This document shows, one piece after another, positions 25,862 through 35,367 of a stretch of DNA of 64,000 nucleotides; positions within the stretch are counted from its first letter, which is position 1; every line of letters starts with the position of its first letter. The stretch is from JAAFHB01 sp038236995. GTDB lineage: Bacteria > Bacteroidota > Bacteroidia > Bacteroidales > Prolixibacteraceae. Location of the stretch: NCBI GenBank assembly GCA_038236995.1, contig JBBRZE010000008.1, positions 1 through 64,000 on the forward strand, in the 5' to 3' direction. A program made the translations under genes and the position numbers. Under the pieces are notes generated by a model. That model had not been told where the DNA came from. It ran no database searches and saw only the letters and a program-made list of their open reading frames with translations.

Positions 25862-28192
25862 TTACTGACCAATTACTTCAAATTTATCGGATAAATATTC
25901 AGCCGAACTTTTTCCTACCTGCACTTCGAATTCGCCAGGTTCAACCATTCGTTTCATGTTCGGGCCATAATACTGCAGCTTATCAGCAGTAATCAGGAAT
26001 GAAACGGTTTTTGTCTCGCCTTTTTTCAGGTGAATACGGGCAAAGTCTTTTAGCTCATGAATTGGGCGGGTTACCGTGCTTACCATATCACGGATGTATA
26101 GCTGAACAATCTCATCGCCAGCTGTTTTTCCTGAATTTGTAACATCAATAGTTACTTTAACCGGTTCGCCGGCAATCACCTTTTTAGTATTCAGTTTCAG
26201 GTTGGAATAGGTGTAATTGGTGTAGCTTAACCCAAATCCGAACGAATAAAGTGGAGAATATTTACCATTAATGTAAGGGCTTTCGTGCACATACGGTTTG
26301 CTGTTGTAGTAAACGGGCAGTTGGCCTACATGTCGTGGAATTGTTACTGCCAGTTTTCCGCTTGGGTTTACTTTTCCGAACACCACATTGGCCACAGCCG
26401 TTCCCTGTTCCTGACCCAAATACCAGCCTTCAATCATCGCAGGGGCTTTTTCGGCCAGGTAATTCACCGATTGCGGACGACCATTAATCAGCAGAACTGC
26501 GGTTTGTTTCTTCAGTTCAAAAATGGCTTTTGCCAAATCGTTTTGGCGACCCAGCAAATCCAGGTCATAATAATCACCGGTATGACCTTCCCATTCTTCG
26601 CGGCATGTCAGTTCATTTCCACCCATCACGAGCAAAACAGCATCGCAGGTTTTGGCCAGTTCCACCGCTTTTTGAATCCGGAGATTCTCGGCTTCAACGG
26701 TTTTTTCAGGAGCTTTAATCGTTGTATCGTTTTCGTAAATTTTATATCCTTCGGAAAAAACCACTTCAAACTTACCATTCCCATATTTGGATAAACCTTC
26801 CAAAATGCTGACTCCCGGTGTTTTATCATTTGAATAGTTGCCATAATGAACCTCATCGGCATTTGGTCCTATTACTGCCAATCGTTTGATCTTATTTTCG
26901 TTGAATGGTAAAGCACCATCGTTTTTCAGCAAAACCATTCCTTCTTCGGCAGCTTTCAATGCAATTTGCCGGTGATTTTTCTGCATCTCAAGCTTGTCGG
27001 TTTCGCTTATAGTTATAATGTACGGTTGCTCAAACAAACCCATCATAAACTTATTCCTTAATATCCGGCAAACGGCCGAATCGAGTACCGATTCCTTCAG
27101 CTCCCCCGCTTTAATGAGCGAAGGCAAATAGCGAAAGCAATATTCCTTCCAGTTGCTGGGGCACTCAAAATCCATTCCTGAAATAATTGACCTTTTCCCG
27201 GCTTCTGCCTTATTTTGTGCTGCATGCTGGCGGGTAACCATGCGATTTACAGCATCGTAATCTGAAATTACATATCCTGTGAAACCCCATTCGCCACGCA
27301 GTACATCATTCAATAACCAACTGTTGGCATGATTTGGAACACCGTCAATTTCGTTGTATGAAGCCATCACCGTGCGTACATTGGCCTTTTTTACTGCCAT
27401 TTCGAACGGATAAAAGTGGTTTTCGCGAAGCACACGTTCCGAGATATTGGCAGGCGCCAGATTGGTGCCGCCTTCGGGTTGACCATGACCGGCAAAATGT
27501 TTGGCGCAGGCAATTACGTGGTTCCCATCAATGAGCGGCGAACGACCTTGAAGCCCAAGTATCGCAGCCACACCCATTTGAGCCACATGATAAGGATCCT
27601 CACCCAGAAATTCGTCGGAGCGTCCGAAACGCGGATCGCGCAAAAGATCGATAACCGGAGTTGCGGCATGCGTAATTCCAAAGCTGCGCATTTCTTTGGC
27701 AACAGCGGTGTATACGCTTTCGACTAATTCAGGATCCCAGGTACTTCCAAGCGTAGGTGAAACGGGAAATACCGTTGATTGATCTTCATTTCCTACAAAA
27801 CCATGGCAACCTTCACCGTTCGAAATTGCAGGAATTCCCAGGCGGGTTTGTTCGACAAAGTATTTCTGTATCGCATTAAAATTGGGAATACATTCTTTTG
27901 CCGGAAGTTTGGTTTCGAATTGCAAAAATCCTATTCCATCGCTGATTGTATCACCCAGATTCTTTAGCGATTTCTGAAAAACCTGATTGTCGCTTGTTTT
28001 GGTTGAATTAACATGCCAGATGTCCAGCTGACTGCATTTGTCTTTGAGAGTCATTCGCCCCAGCAAATCTTTGATGCGGACTTCAATCGGAGCTGCCGGA
28101 TCTTTATAAAGTGGCTTTTGCACTGTTTGTGCCTGAAGGATTCCACTTCCAAGTAGCAGAGCTGTGAAAATTACAGAGAATATATGTTTCAT
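25862..28192 (-). CDS. Glycoside hydrolase family 3 beta-glucosidase (BglX-like), exported
   Basis: 776 residues with signal peptide (FSVIFTALLLGSGILQAQ). GH3 N-terminal barrel features: GIPAISNGEGCHGF, RDPRFGRSDEFLGEDP, CAKHFAGHGQPEGG, and nucleophile Asp near 311 in GYVISDYDAV. The C-terminal domain (GMVLLKNDGALPF, RLAVIGPNAD) and a fibronectin-III-like end (GDEIVQLYIRDMVSTVTRP) complete the usual periplasmic beta-glucosidase/xylosidase layout at full length. It releases terminal beta-linked glucose or xylose from oligosaccharides. A second GH3 gene lies just upstream, beyond a block of palindromic repeats. Confidence 0.92.
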   Translation of the reverse strand: MKHIFSVIFTALLLGSGILQAQTVQKPLYKDPAAPIEVRIKDLLGRMTLKDKCSQLDIWHVNSTKTSDNQVFQKSLKNLGDTISDGIGFLQFETKLPAKECIPNFNAIQKYFVEQTRLGIPAISNGEGCHGFVGNEDQSTVFPVSPTLGSTWDPELVESVYTAVAKEMRSFGITHAATPVIDLLRDPRFGRSDEFLGEDPYHVAQMGVAAILGLQGRSPLIDGNHVIACAKHFAGHGQPEGGTNLAPANISERVLRENHFYPFEMAVKKANVRTVMASYNEIDGVPNHANSWLLNDVLRGEWGFTGYVISDYDAVNRMVTRQHAAQNKAEAGKRSIISGMDFECPSNWKEYCFRYLPSLIKAGELKESVLDSAVCRILRNKFMMGLFEQPYIITISETDKLEMQKNHRQIALKAAEEGMVLLKNDGALPFNENKIKRLAVIGPNADEVHYGNYSNDKTPGVSILEGLSKYGNGKFEVVFSEGYKIYENDTTIKAPEKTVEAENLRIQKAVELAKTCDAVLLVMGGNELTCREEWEGHTGDYYDLDLLGRQNDLAKAIFELKKQTAVLLINGRPQSVNYLAEKAPAMIEGWYLGQEQGTAVANVVFGKVNPSGKLAVTIPRHVGQLPVYYNSKPYVHESPYINGKYSPLYSFGFGLSYTNYTYSNLKLNTKKVIAGEPVKVTIDVTNSGKTAGDEIVQLYIRDMVSTVTRPIHELKDFARIHLKKGETKTVSFLITADKLQYYGPNMKRMVEPGEFEVQVGKSSAEYLSDKFEVIGQ

Positions 28193-28249
28193 TTGTTCGT
28201 ATTAATTTATCAGCAGTTTCGTTCACTTCTATATGTTTAGAGAATAATT

Positions 28250-28429
28250 CAACCCTTTCAGGGTTGTGATTTCCCGGGTTTCACTTCCCGTGGGTTTTAC
28301 CCACGGTTATTCAAATTAAACCCATTCTGGGTTTTCTGTTAGCAAAAGTCTGAAGGACTTTAATCTGAATAACCACCGGTGAAACCGGTGGGAGTAAAAT
28401 ACACATCATTAGGAACCCCAAAGTGGGTT
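28250..28429. repeat. Cluster of REP-like palindromes between the two GH3 genes
   Basis: Six short palindromes follow each other: CAACCC-GGGTTG (28250-28266), CCGTGGGT-ACCCACGG (28288-28306), AAACCC-GGGTTT (28318-28334), AAAGTC-GACTTT (28345-28361), CCACCGGT-ACCGGTGG (28373-28391) and AACCC-GGGTT (28414-28429). GGTTATTCAAATTAAA (28305-28320) is the reverse complement of TTTAATCTGAATAACC (28359-28374) at 15 of 16 bases, so the middle can fold into one large structure. This is the appearance of a repetitive extragenic palindrome element. Confidence 0.7.
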
Positions 28430-28445
28430 CAACTTATTCCAAATG

Positions 28446-30989
28446 TTATCTAATTACTCTTGCAATCTCCATCGGAATAACCTTTCCGTTGGGTATCTGC
28501 AATTCGGCTTCAATGATATTATTTTGTTTGTTCAAATCCTTGCTTTCTGCCACTTCAATTGTGGCAGTAATTTTAAAGTTCCCGTTAGTAGCTTTCCAGT
28601 TCTTGCCTTTCAGTCCTTGTGCGCAGGCCAGTTCCATACCTCCTACCGGAATGGAAGTCGATTTGGAATAATAGCAGGCGACCTCTTGTCCATCCACATA
28701 AAAACGAATGAGGTGATCGTCACCAACTTTTGTTCCAGCAGTTCCATTGTTAATCAGCGAAGCCATGAACACCACTTCGTCACCTTCTTTTGGGAAGGCC
28801 GGCATGGTGCGGATATTCTTAACCGAAAGATCCGCATTGTCTTCAGCTTTACTCAAATTAAATTCAGTTTTAAGCGGTAAATTATCCGACGATCCTCCAA
28901 CCTGAGCAATGAACCCGCCTTGAGGAATCTGATACGATTTGGTCGCTTCGTTGTAGACATAAAACTCTTCAGGAGAAAGCGTAAGTGTAATCGTTTTGGA
29001 TTCTCCGGGGTTTAGCAGAACTTTTTCGAATCCACGCAACTGTTTTTTAGGCATTTGCAAATCAGGAATAATTTTGCCTGTTGAAAGATAGAGCTGTGCA
29101 ACTTCCTCTCCGGCTATTTTCCCGTTGTTTTTTAAATCGAACGAAACTTCAATCAGGTCGCCGACTTTGGCATTTGGATTTTTGATGTTGATGTTACTGT
29201 ATTCAAAGGTGGTATAGCTCAATCCAAAACCGAAAGCAAATTCAGGAGTAAGATTCTGCGAATCGTACCAACGATAGCCGACACCTTTGCTTACCAGATT
29301 TCTGAAATCAGGGCTGATCGGAAAGATTTGACTGTCGTTTTTCGGCATGGTTGCGGGCATCTTTCCGGAAGGATTGTAATTACCAAACAGCACATCAGCA
29401 ATGGCACGTCCACCTTCCTGTCCGGGATAGAATGCATAAAGCAAACCTTTTACATCGCTGATTACCGGAGTCACACTGCATATTCCACCTGAAATAACTA
29501 CAAGAATGATATTCGGATTCACTTTGGCAATTTCTTTGATGAGCTCATTCTGCATGCCAGGCAGCAAAACAGTTTGTGATGCGCGGTCGGGCCGATTAAC
29601 GATTCCACCGCCCTTTTCATCGTTTTCCTTATCCAGAAAATAGCCTTCACCTTCAATCGTACTGTCGATTCCCGCAACAAACACAACGTATTCAGAGATT
29701 TTTGAAGCAGCAAGAGCAGCATTGAATTGCTTTTTATCGGTATCGTTGATGTTACAGCCTTTGGCATAGTTTACCCGATCAGCTCCCAACAGGGTTTTGA
29801 GGGCTTTCTCAACCGGAATGCGGTACGAAGGCAAAACGTTCGAACTGCTGTGGCCATCAAGCGGTAACACGCCAGCATTTGGACCAATCACTGCAACTGA
29901 TTTTAGCTTTTTTATATCAATTGGAAGAATATTTTCGCTGTTTTTTAGTAGCACCAAACCTTTCAGGCCACTTTCGTAAACCAGTTCCCGGTGTTCTTTG
30001 CTGTCGATCACCGTTTTTGGCATTACCGGAACACCATCAATCATTCCTGAAACTAGTTTAGTTCGAAGTACATTTCTTGTGGCTCTGTTAACCAACGTGC
30101 TATCGAATTGTCCGCTTTTTACACCTTCAGGAAGTTCTTTGATATACAAATCGTTGCCTTCGCAAAAATCGAGTTCCGACTTCAGTGCTTTACCGGTATC
30201 GCTGAATCCTCCCCAATCGCACATACTGTAGTAATCGTAACCCCAGTGGTCGCGCAATACATCTTTGATCAGAAATTTATTCTCGGCGCACTTATCGCCA
30301 TTTACCCAGTTGTATGCGCACATCACTGACATGGCTCCTCCTTGCTGAATGGTTCGTTTCCAGTGGTATCCCCAGAATTCGACCAGACTGCGTTCGTCGC
30401 TCAGGTAATTGTTGGTGCGGCGATTGAGTTCGTAGGTATTTAAATTGTAATGTTTGATTGACCCGAATACCGAGGTTGTGTTTTGCCCAAGTACAAATGC
30501 TTCTGAAATTCGTCCGCCCAAAAACGGATCCTCTCCAATTGTTTCAGGTGCACGGCCAATGCGCGGATCGATGAGCAAATCCAGTGTTGGACCAGCAATG
30601 CGATCGCGGCCACGGGAAGCCTGTTCTTCAGCAATTGCCCGTCCAACGCGTGTTATCAACGCCGGATCCCAGGTGGCAGCCATGGCAATCGTGACAGGGA
30701 AACACGAAAATCCGGGTGCTCCATTCCCGATACCGTGAGGGCCGTCGCTTCCTTTAAACTGCGGAATGCCCAAACGATCGTTTCCATCGGTTTTGTAATA
30801 AAGCTGTTCTATTTTCTCCTGCATCGACATTTTCCGAAGCAGCGTATCGAGCCTTTGCTCCAAAGGACTCTGAGTTTCAACAGGAACTGATGAACATTGT
30901 GAAAATAGAATCGCTGATATTCCAAGTAATGGAAATATCAAAAGATAATTTTTTATTTTAAAAATAAAGTGTGGTAGGTAATTTCTCAT
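28446..30989 (-). CDS. Glycoside hydrolase family 3 lipoprotein with C-terminal CARDB-like domain
   Basis: 847 residues with a lipoprotein leader (LLGISAILFSQCSS). GH3 features: GIPQFKGSDGPHGIGNG, IDPRIGRAPETIGEDP, and nucleophile Asp258 in YYSMCDWGGF. The alpha/beta C-domain and an FnIII-like module (GEEVAQLYLSTGK) follow. An extra domain of about 110 residues at the end (NADLSVKNIRTMPAFP, SLINNGTAGTKVGDDH, KDLNKQNNIIEAEL) resembles CARDB adhesion modules. It lacks the canonical KHF.GHG sequence; the matching site reads FGSIKHYNLN. Substrate is probably a beta-glucoside or xyloside, with membrane anchoring predicted. Confidence 0.85.
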   Translation of the reverse strand: MRNYLPHFIFKIKNYLLIFPLLGISAILFSQCSSVPVETQSPLEQRLDTLLRKMSMQEKIEQLYYKTDGNDRLGIPQFKGSDGPHGIGNGAPGFSCFPVTIAMAATWDPALITRVGRAIAEEQASRGRDRIAGPTLDLLIDPRIGRAPETIGEDPFLGGRISEAFVLGQNTTSVFGSIKHYNLNTYELNRRTNNYLSDERSLVEFWGYHWKRTIQQGGAMSVMCAYNWVNGDKCAENKFLIKDVLRDHWGYDYYSMCDWGGFSDTGKALKSELDFCEGNDLYIKELPEGVKSGQFDSTLVNRATRNVLRTKLVSGMIDGVPVMPKTVIDSKEHRELVYESGLKGLVLLKNSENILPIDIKKLKSVAVIGPNAGVLPLDGHSSSNVLPSYRIPVEKALKTLLGADRVNYAKGCNINDTDKKQFNAALAASKISEYVVFVAGIDSTIEGEGYFLDKENDEKGGGIVNRPDRASQTVLLPGMQNELIKEIAKVNPNIILVVISGGICSVTPVISDVKGLLYAFYPGQEGGRAIADVLFGNYNPSGKMPATMPKNDSQIFPISPDFRNLVSKGVGYRWYDSQNLTPEFAFGFGLSYTTFEYSNINIKNPNAKVGDLIEVSFDLKNNGKIAGEEVAQLYLSTGKIIPDLQMPKKQLRGFEKVLLNPGESKTITLTLSPEEFYVYNEATKSYQIPQGGFIAQVGGSSDNLPLKTEFNLSKAEDNADLSVKNIRTMPAFPKEGDEVVFMASLINNGTAGTKVGDDHLIRFYVDGQEVACYYSKSTSIPVGGMELACAQGLKGKNWKATNGNFKITATIEVAESKDLNKQNNIIEAELQIPNGKVIPMEIARVIR

Positions 30990-31207
30990 TTGATATTATT
31001 TTGAAATGGTTGAATATACAGGAGGCCGTTCCTGATCGACTAGTGAAGAATTTTTCAAAAACTACACAGATAAAATGCCTTGCTTTCACGCAACTATTTG
31101 CGCGATGTGAATTTTGTCATAATTATTAGTGATTCAAATCAACAACCTGAATGAAAGTATATTGTCTTCAAATTGCCAACTTACCGACTGTCAATTTCAA
31201 CTATTAA

Positions 31208-33646
31208 CTATCCAAGTTCAACGACGACCTGATGAACTGAACCGGCTTCGAAAATTGGTATGATATTCGATTCGATGGTCTCTCCATCAACAGTTACCTT
31301 TTTCGCCCCTTTGCATACACCGTTGGGGTTCTCTACCTTAATCTGGTAAGTTGCTCCGCGGAATTTGCGGGTGATTTCGAAACCTTTCCAACCGGAAGGA
31401 ATACATGGATCGACAATCAAACCATTGTAATCTGGTCGTATCCCAAGAATATACTGCGCGATACAGGTAAATGTCCAGGCTGCACAACCCGTTAACCATG
31501 AGTTTTTAGCTTCGCCAGGCTTAGATGCATCTTTCCCGGCAATCATTTGAGCATAAACATAAGGCTCAGTTTTATGCAGGTCGCTAATATCTTCAAGGTA
31601 CGAAGGCGTAATTTTCTGATAATAATCCCATGCACGTTCGCCATTGCCAACAACAGTTTCGCCAATAATAATCCATGGATTGTTATGACAGAAGATTCCT
31701 GCGTTTTCCTTGTATCCGGCAGGATAACTGGAGATTTCGCCATACTCGATGTAGTATTTGGAGTATGCCGGATTATTTAATACAATTCCGTATTCACAAT
31801 CGAGACGTTCTTTAACAGAGTCGAGTGCTTTGGTGCATAGACCTTCTTCTTTACCAATACCTGCCATCGTGCACCATCCGTTCGATTCGATGAAAATTTT
31901 ACCTTCTTCGTTTTCGTCGCTTCCAATTTTATTTCCATAATAATCGTAAGCACGAAGAAACCATTCGCCATCCCAGCCATGTAGTTTAATGGCTTCAACC
32001 ATATCTTCAACGTGTTTTTGCGCACGGGCGGCTTCGTCAGTTTTGCCTAACTTTTTACAAAGATCTACATAGTCGCGACCATAAACTACAAACAAACCTG
32101 CAATCATTAACGATTCAGCTTTTGTTCCGATCGAATTGTTTTCAGTAGTTTGGTAAGGTTCGTTAGGGTCGTTCGAGAAACAGTTCAGGTTTAAACAATC
32201 GTTCCAGTCGGCACGGCCTATCAAAGGTAATTTATGAGGACCCACATTGTTCACCACGTGGTCGAAGGAAACAGTAAGGTGATCGAATAAAGTGCGGGCC
32301 ACGCTCATGTCATTATCGAAAGGTACCATCTCGTCGAGAATACCAAAGTCGCCTGATTCTTTGATATAACTAATTGTTCCAAGGATTAACCACATGGGGT
32401 CGTCGTTAAATCCACCGCCGACGTCGTTGTTTCCTTTTTTTGTAAGTGGCTGGTATTGGTGATAGCAGCCTCCATCCTGAAATTGAGTTGAAGCAATATC
32501 AATAATTCTTTCGCGTGCCCGTTCAGGGATTTGATGGACAAAGCCAATCAAATCCTGGTTGGAGTCGCGGAAACCCATACCCCTGCCAATTCCACTTTCG
32601 AAATAGGAAGCTGAACGCGAAAAACAGAAGGTAATCATACATTGGTACTGGTTCCAGATATTCACCATCCGATCGAGTTTTTCGTCGCCCGATTTTACAT
32701 TGTATACGCTGAGTAAGTTGTCCCAATATGCTTTCAATTCAGCAAATGCGGCATCTACTTTTGCAGCGGTATCGAATTTGGCAATGGTTTCTTTTGCTTT
32801 AGTCTTGTTGATTACGCCTTTCGATTCCCATTTTTCTTCCTGAGCATTTTCAACGTAACCTAATAAAAACACGTAATCTTTCGATTCTCCGGGTTGAAGC
32901 TCAACCTCAATACAATGCGAGGCGATGGGCGACCATCCATGAGCTACGGTATTGGTTGGATTACCCGCAGTAACAACCTGCGGATCTTCGAAACCATTGT
33001 ACATCCCGAAGAAGGTCTCCCGGTCGGTATCGAACCCTTTGATTGGCGTATTTACCGAATAATAGGCATAGTGATCGCGACGCTCTTTGTATTCAGTTTT
33101 GTGGTAAATTACTGAATCTTCAACCTCTACTTCGCCGGTTGAGAAGTTGCGCTGGAAATTTTCCATATCGGCGGCGGCATTCCACAAACACCATTCGGTA
33201 AAAGAGAAGATTTTAATTTTCTTCACTTTCGATGTGTTGTTGGTTAAAGTCAATTTTTGAACTTCAGCCCATGTTTTCAATGGTACAAAGAACAATACTT
33301 TAGCCGATACGCCATTTTTCACGCCTTCGATGGAAGTGTAATTCATTCCATGACGACATTCGTATTTGTCGAGTGGTGTTTTGCATGGTTTCCAGCCCGG
33401 AGACCATACGGTATCTTCATCTTTGATGTAGAAATAACGACCACCGCTGTCCATCGGTACGTTGTTGTAGCGATAGCGGGTCAAGCGGCGAAATTTGGCA
33501 TCCTTGTAGAAAGTATATCCACCAGCAGTATTCGAGATCAATGAAAAGAAATCTTCATTACCGAGGTAGTTGATCCATGGCCATGGAGTCTGTGGATTGG
33601 TTATCACATATTCTCTTTCCGAGTCATCAAAATGTCCGAATTTCAT
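31208..33646 (-). CDS. Glycoside hydrolase family 94 beta-glucan disaccharide phosphorylase
   Basis: 812 residues with no signal peptide, so cytoplasmic. The N-terminus MKFGHFDDSEREYVITNPQ and TPWPWINYLGNEDFFSLIS are typical of cellobiose-type GH94 enzymes, as are GIGRGMGFRDSNQDLIGFVH and GRADWNDCLNLNCFSNDP with the catalytic Asp near 481-484. These enzymes cleave cellobiose, or laminaribiose in some subfamilies, with phosphate to give alpha-glucose-1-phosphate and glucose, saving ATP. Length equals that of known cellobiose phosphorylases. It lies next to the sugar transporter gene, the expected pair for import followed by phosphorolysis. Cellobiose is the first guess; other beta-glucobioses are not excluded. 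Confidence 0.9.
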   Translation of the reverse strand: MKFGHFDDSEREYVITNPQTPWPWINYLGNEDFFSLISNTAGGYTFYKDAKFRRLTRYRYNNVPMDSGGRYFYIKDEDTVWSPGWKPCKTPLDKYECRHGMNYTSIEGVKNGVSAKVLFFVPLKTWAEVQKLTLTNNTSKVKKIKIFSFTEWCLWNAAADMENFQRNFSTGEVEVEDSVIYHKTEYKERRDHYAYYSVNTPIKGFDTDRETFFGMYNGFEDPQVVTAGNPTNTVAHGWSPIASHCIEVELQPGESKDYVFLLGYVENAQEEKWESKGVINKTKAKETIAKFDTAAKVDAAFAELKAYWDNLLSVYNVKSGDEKLDRMVNIWNQYQCMITFCFSRSASYFESGIGRGMGFRDSNQDLIGFVHQIPERARERIIDIASTQFQDGGCYHQYQPLTKKGNNDVGGGFNDDPMWLILGTISYIKESGDFGILDEMVPFDNDMSVARTLFDHLTVSFDHVVNNVGPHKLPLIGRADWNDCLNLNCFSNDPNEPYQTTENNSIGTKAESLMIAGLFVVYGRDYVDLCKKLGKTDEAARAQKHVEDMVEAIKLHGWDGEWFLRAYDYYGNKIGSDENEEGKIFIESNGWCTMAGIGKEEGLCTKALDSVKERLDCEYGIVLNNPAYSKYYIEYGEISSYPAGYKENAGIFCHNNPWIIIGETVVGNGERAWDYYQKITPSYLEDISDLHKTEPYVYAQMIAGKDASKPGEAKNSWLTGCAAWTFTCIAQYILGIRPDYNGLIVDPCIPSGWKGFEITRKFRGATYQIKVENPNGVCKGAKKVTVDGETIESNIIPIFEAGSVHQVVVELG

Positions 33647-33686
33647 ATCCTTTTAAATTAATTGATGATTTTACTAATTTCTATTT

Positions 33687-35300
33687 TTATGCCAGTTCGT
33701 TGGCTCTTCTGTTATTCAATTCAATGGTTATTTCATCCATTTTCTTTTGAGTCAACGGATAAAGGGACATTACACCAGCAGTAATTACTGCTACAATTGT
33801 AGGTATCCAACTCATCAGCATGATGATTCCGGGAACTGCTCCCTGAATAGAGACCTGATCTTGTCCGTTGTAATGATAAGCGGCCAATACAAATCCAATA
33901 ATTGCACCGGCGATTCCTCCACCAAACTTGGTTGCGAATGAACCGGCAGAATAAACCAATCCTGTTGCTCTGCGTCCGTTTTTAAATTCTGAATAATCGG
34001 CTGCATCGCCCAACATGGCAAAGAAAAGGGTTGGGAAAATGGCTGCTCCAAACTCAGAAACAATACCGATCGCGAAAATACCTGCAATATCTCCGGGGCC
34101 ACAGAACATCAGCAAAGCATTTACAAAGCCTGAAAAAATTAGGGCATAAATGAATAGTTTTCGTTTGCCCCAGCGTCGTCCCAGAGGCGAAGTAACCATC
34201 GCTCCGGCGATTGATGCCAGCATCAAACAAATCATAAATGTACCCGCCAGCAACTGATTGTGCAGATAATGGGTAAAATATATTACGACAATACCTTGCT
34301 TGATCGAGTTGTAAACATTGAAAAGAATTCCAATAAATAACAGGATGATCCAGGGTCTGTTCCTCACCAAATCTTTGAGATCCTTTCCGAGATTTGTTTC
34401 TTGTTCCTTTGGTGGTTGAACGCGTTCACGTGTTGTTGCAAAAGTTACCATCAGAAAAAGTGACAGGAAAACTGACATGATATAAATAGAAGAGCTGTAA
34501 CCTCTCTTCTGGTCGATTATAGTAATATTTTTGGCTTCAAGATTTTCTTCACCGGCAACAATAAAAGAATAATTCTTTTTAGCCTCCATCGAGAAACTTT
34601 TACCTTGAGTGGGAGCTAAAGTGGTATCGCCTGATGCCGCATCGGCATAAGTAAACATGGCAATTCCATCTTTGGTTTTGATGTTAACATTCTTAATATC
34701 CTCGTTGGCAGATACGGTAACTTCATATCTTTTCGCATCCAATTTAGCCACATCAATGGTTGGATTGATATTCCCGAAGTAAGCAACCAAAAGCAATAAG
34801 GCACCCTGAACGACCATCCCCCCGGTAAATGCTCCAACCATTCGGTAGGAACCCAGACTTGTGCGTTCCTTATCATCGCTACTCATTACTGCCATTAATG
34901 CTCCATAAGGAATATTATTGGCTGTGTATATCAGGAAAAACAGCAGATAAGTTGCATAGGCATATACCACTTTACCTGTTGGATCTAAGTTCGGAGTTGT
35001 AAACAACATCGACAAGGTAATACCCAAAGGAATAGAGGTCCATAAAATCCAGGGACGGAATTTGCCATATTTGCTATTGGTCCGGTCGCAAACAATACCC
35101 ATTAAAATATCGATAATACCGTCACCAAATCTGGCAATCAGAAAGAGCACTCCTACAACCGCAGGATTCAATCCAAATACGTCAGTATAGAAGATGAATA
35201 AAAAAGTAGCTACACCTCGCCAGGCTATATTAGCAGCACCATCACCAAGTGCATATCCGATTTTCTCCGATATTTTTAGTTTTTGGTTCATTAAATTCAT
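33687..35300 (-). CDS. GPH-family (glycoside-pentoside-hexuronide:cation) sugar symporter with a large inserted domain
   Basis: 537 residues and about 12 membrane segments. GPH/MelB features include KIGYALGDGAANIAWRG, FGDGIIDILMGIVCDRTNSKYGKFRPWILW (split as FGDGIIDILMG and DRTNSKYGKFRPWILW) and NNIPYGALMAVMS. About 85 hydrophilic residues (near 185-275, YEVTVSANEDIKNVNIKT to NITIIDQKRG) are inserted between two membrane segments; they look like a small beta-sandwich and explain the excess over the usual 450 or so residues. It probably imports the disaccharides used by GH94 next door. The insert is unusual. Confidence 0.87.
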   Translation of the reverse strand: MNLMNQKLKISEKIGYALGDGAANIAWRGVATFLFIFYTDVFGLNPAVVGVLFLIARFGDGIIDILMGIVCDRTNSKYGKFRPWILWTSIPLGITLSMLFTTPNLDPTGKVVYAYATYLLFFLIYTANNIPYGALMAVMSSDDKERTSLGSYRMVGAFTGGMVVQGALLLLVAYFGNINPTIDVAKLDAKRYEVTVSANEDIKNVNIKTKDGIAMFTYADAASGDTTLAPTQGKSFSMEAKKNYSFIVAGEENLEAKNITIIDQKRGYSSSIYIMSVFLSLFLMVTFATTRERVQPPKEQETNLGKDLKDLVRNRPWIILLFIGILFNVYNSIKQGIVVIYFTHYLHNQLLAGTFMICLMLASIAGAMVTSPLGRRWGKRKLFIYALIFSGFVNALLMFCGPGDIAGIFAIGIVSEFGAAIFPTLFFAMLGDAADYSEFKNGRRATGLVYSAGSFATKFGGGIAGAIIGFVLAAYHYNGQDQVSIQGAVPGIIMLMSWIPTIVAVITAGVMSLYPLTQKKMDEITIELNNRRANELA

Positions 35301-35367
35301 AACATTTAGAATAGGATTTTATGTATTACCATGGGTTTAAGAGTCGAACAATTTATTAGCAGTAATA

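Noticed and set aside
26285..26794. Plus-strand frame of 169 codons
   Set aside because: Antisense shadow of the GH3 gene; no start context or domain.
28446..30989. GH3 gene called inactive because the usual KHF.GHG motif is altered
   Set aside because: The nucleophile Asp258 region and the rest of the fold are intact and the site is variable among GH3 subfamilies, so loss of activity is not supported.
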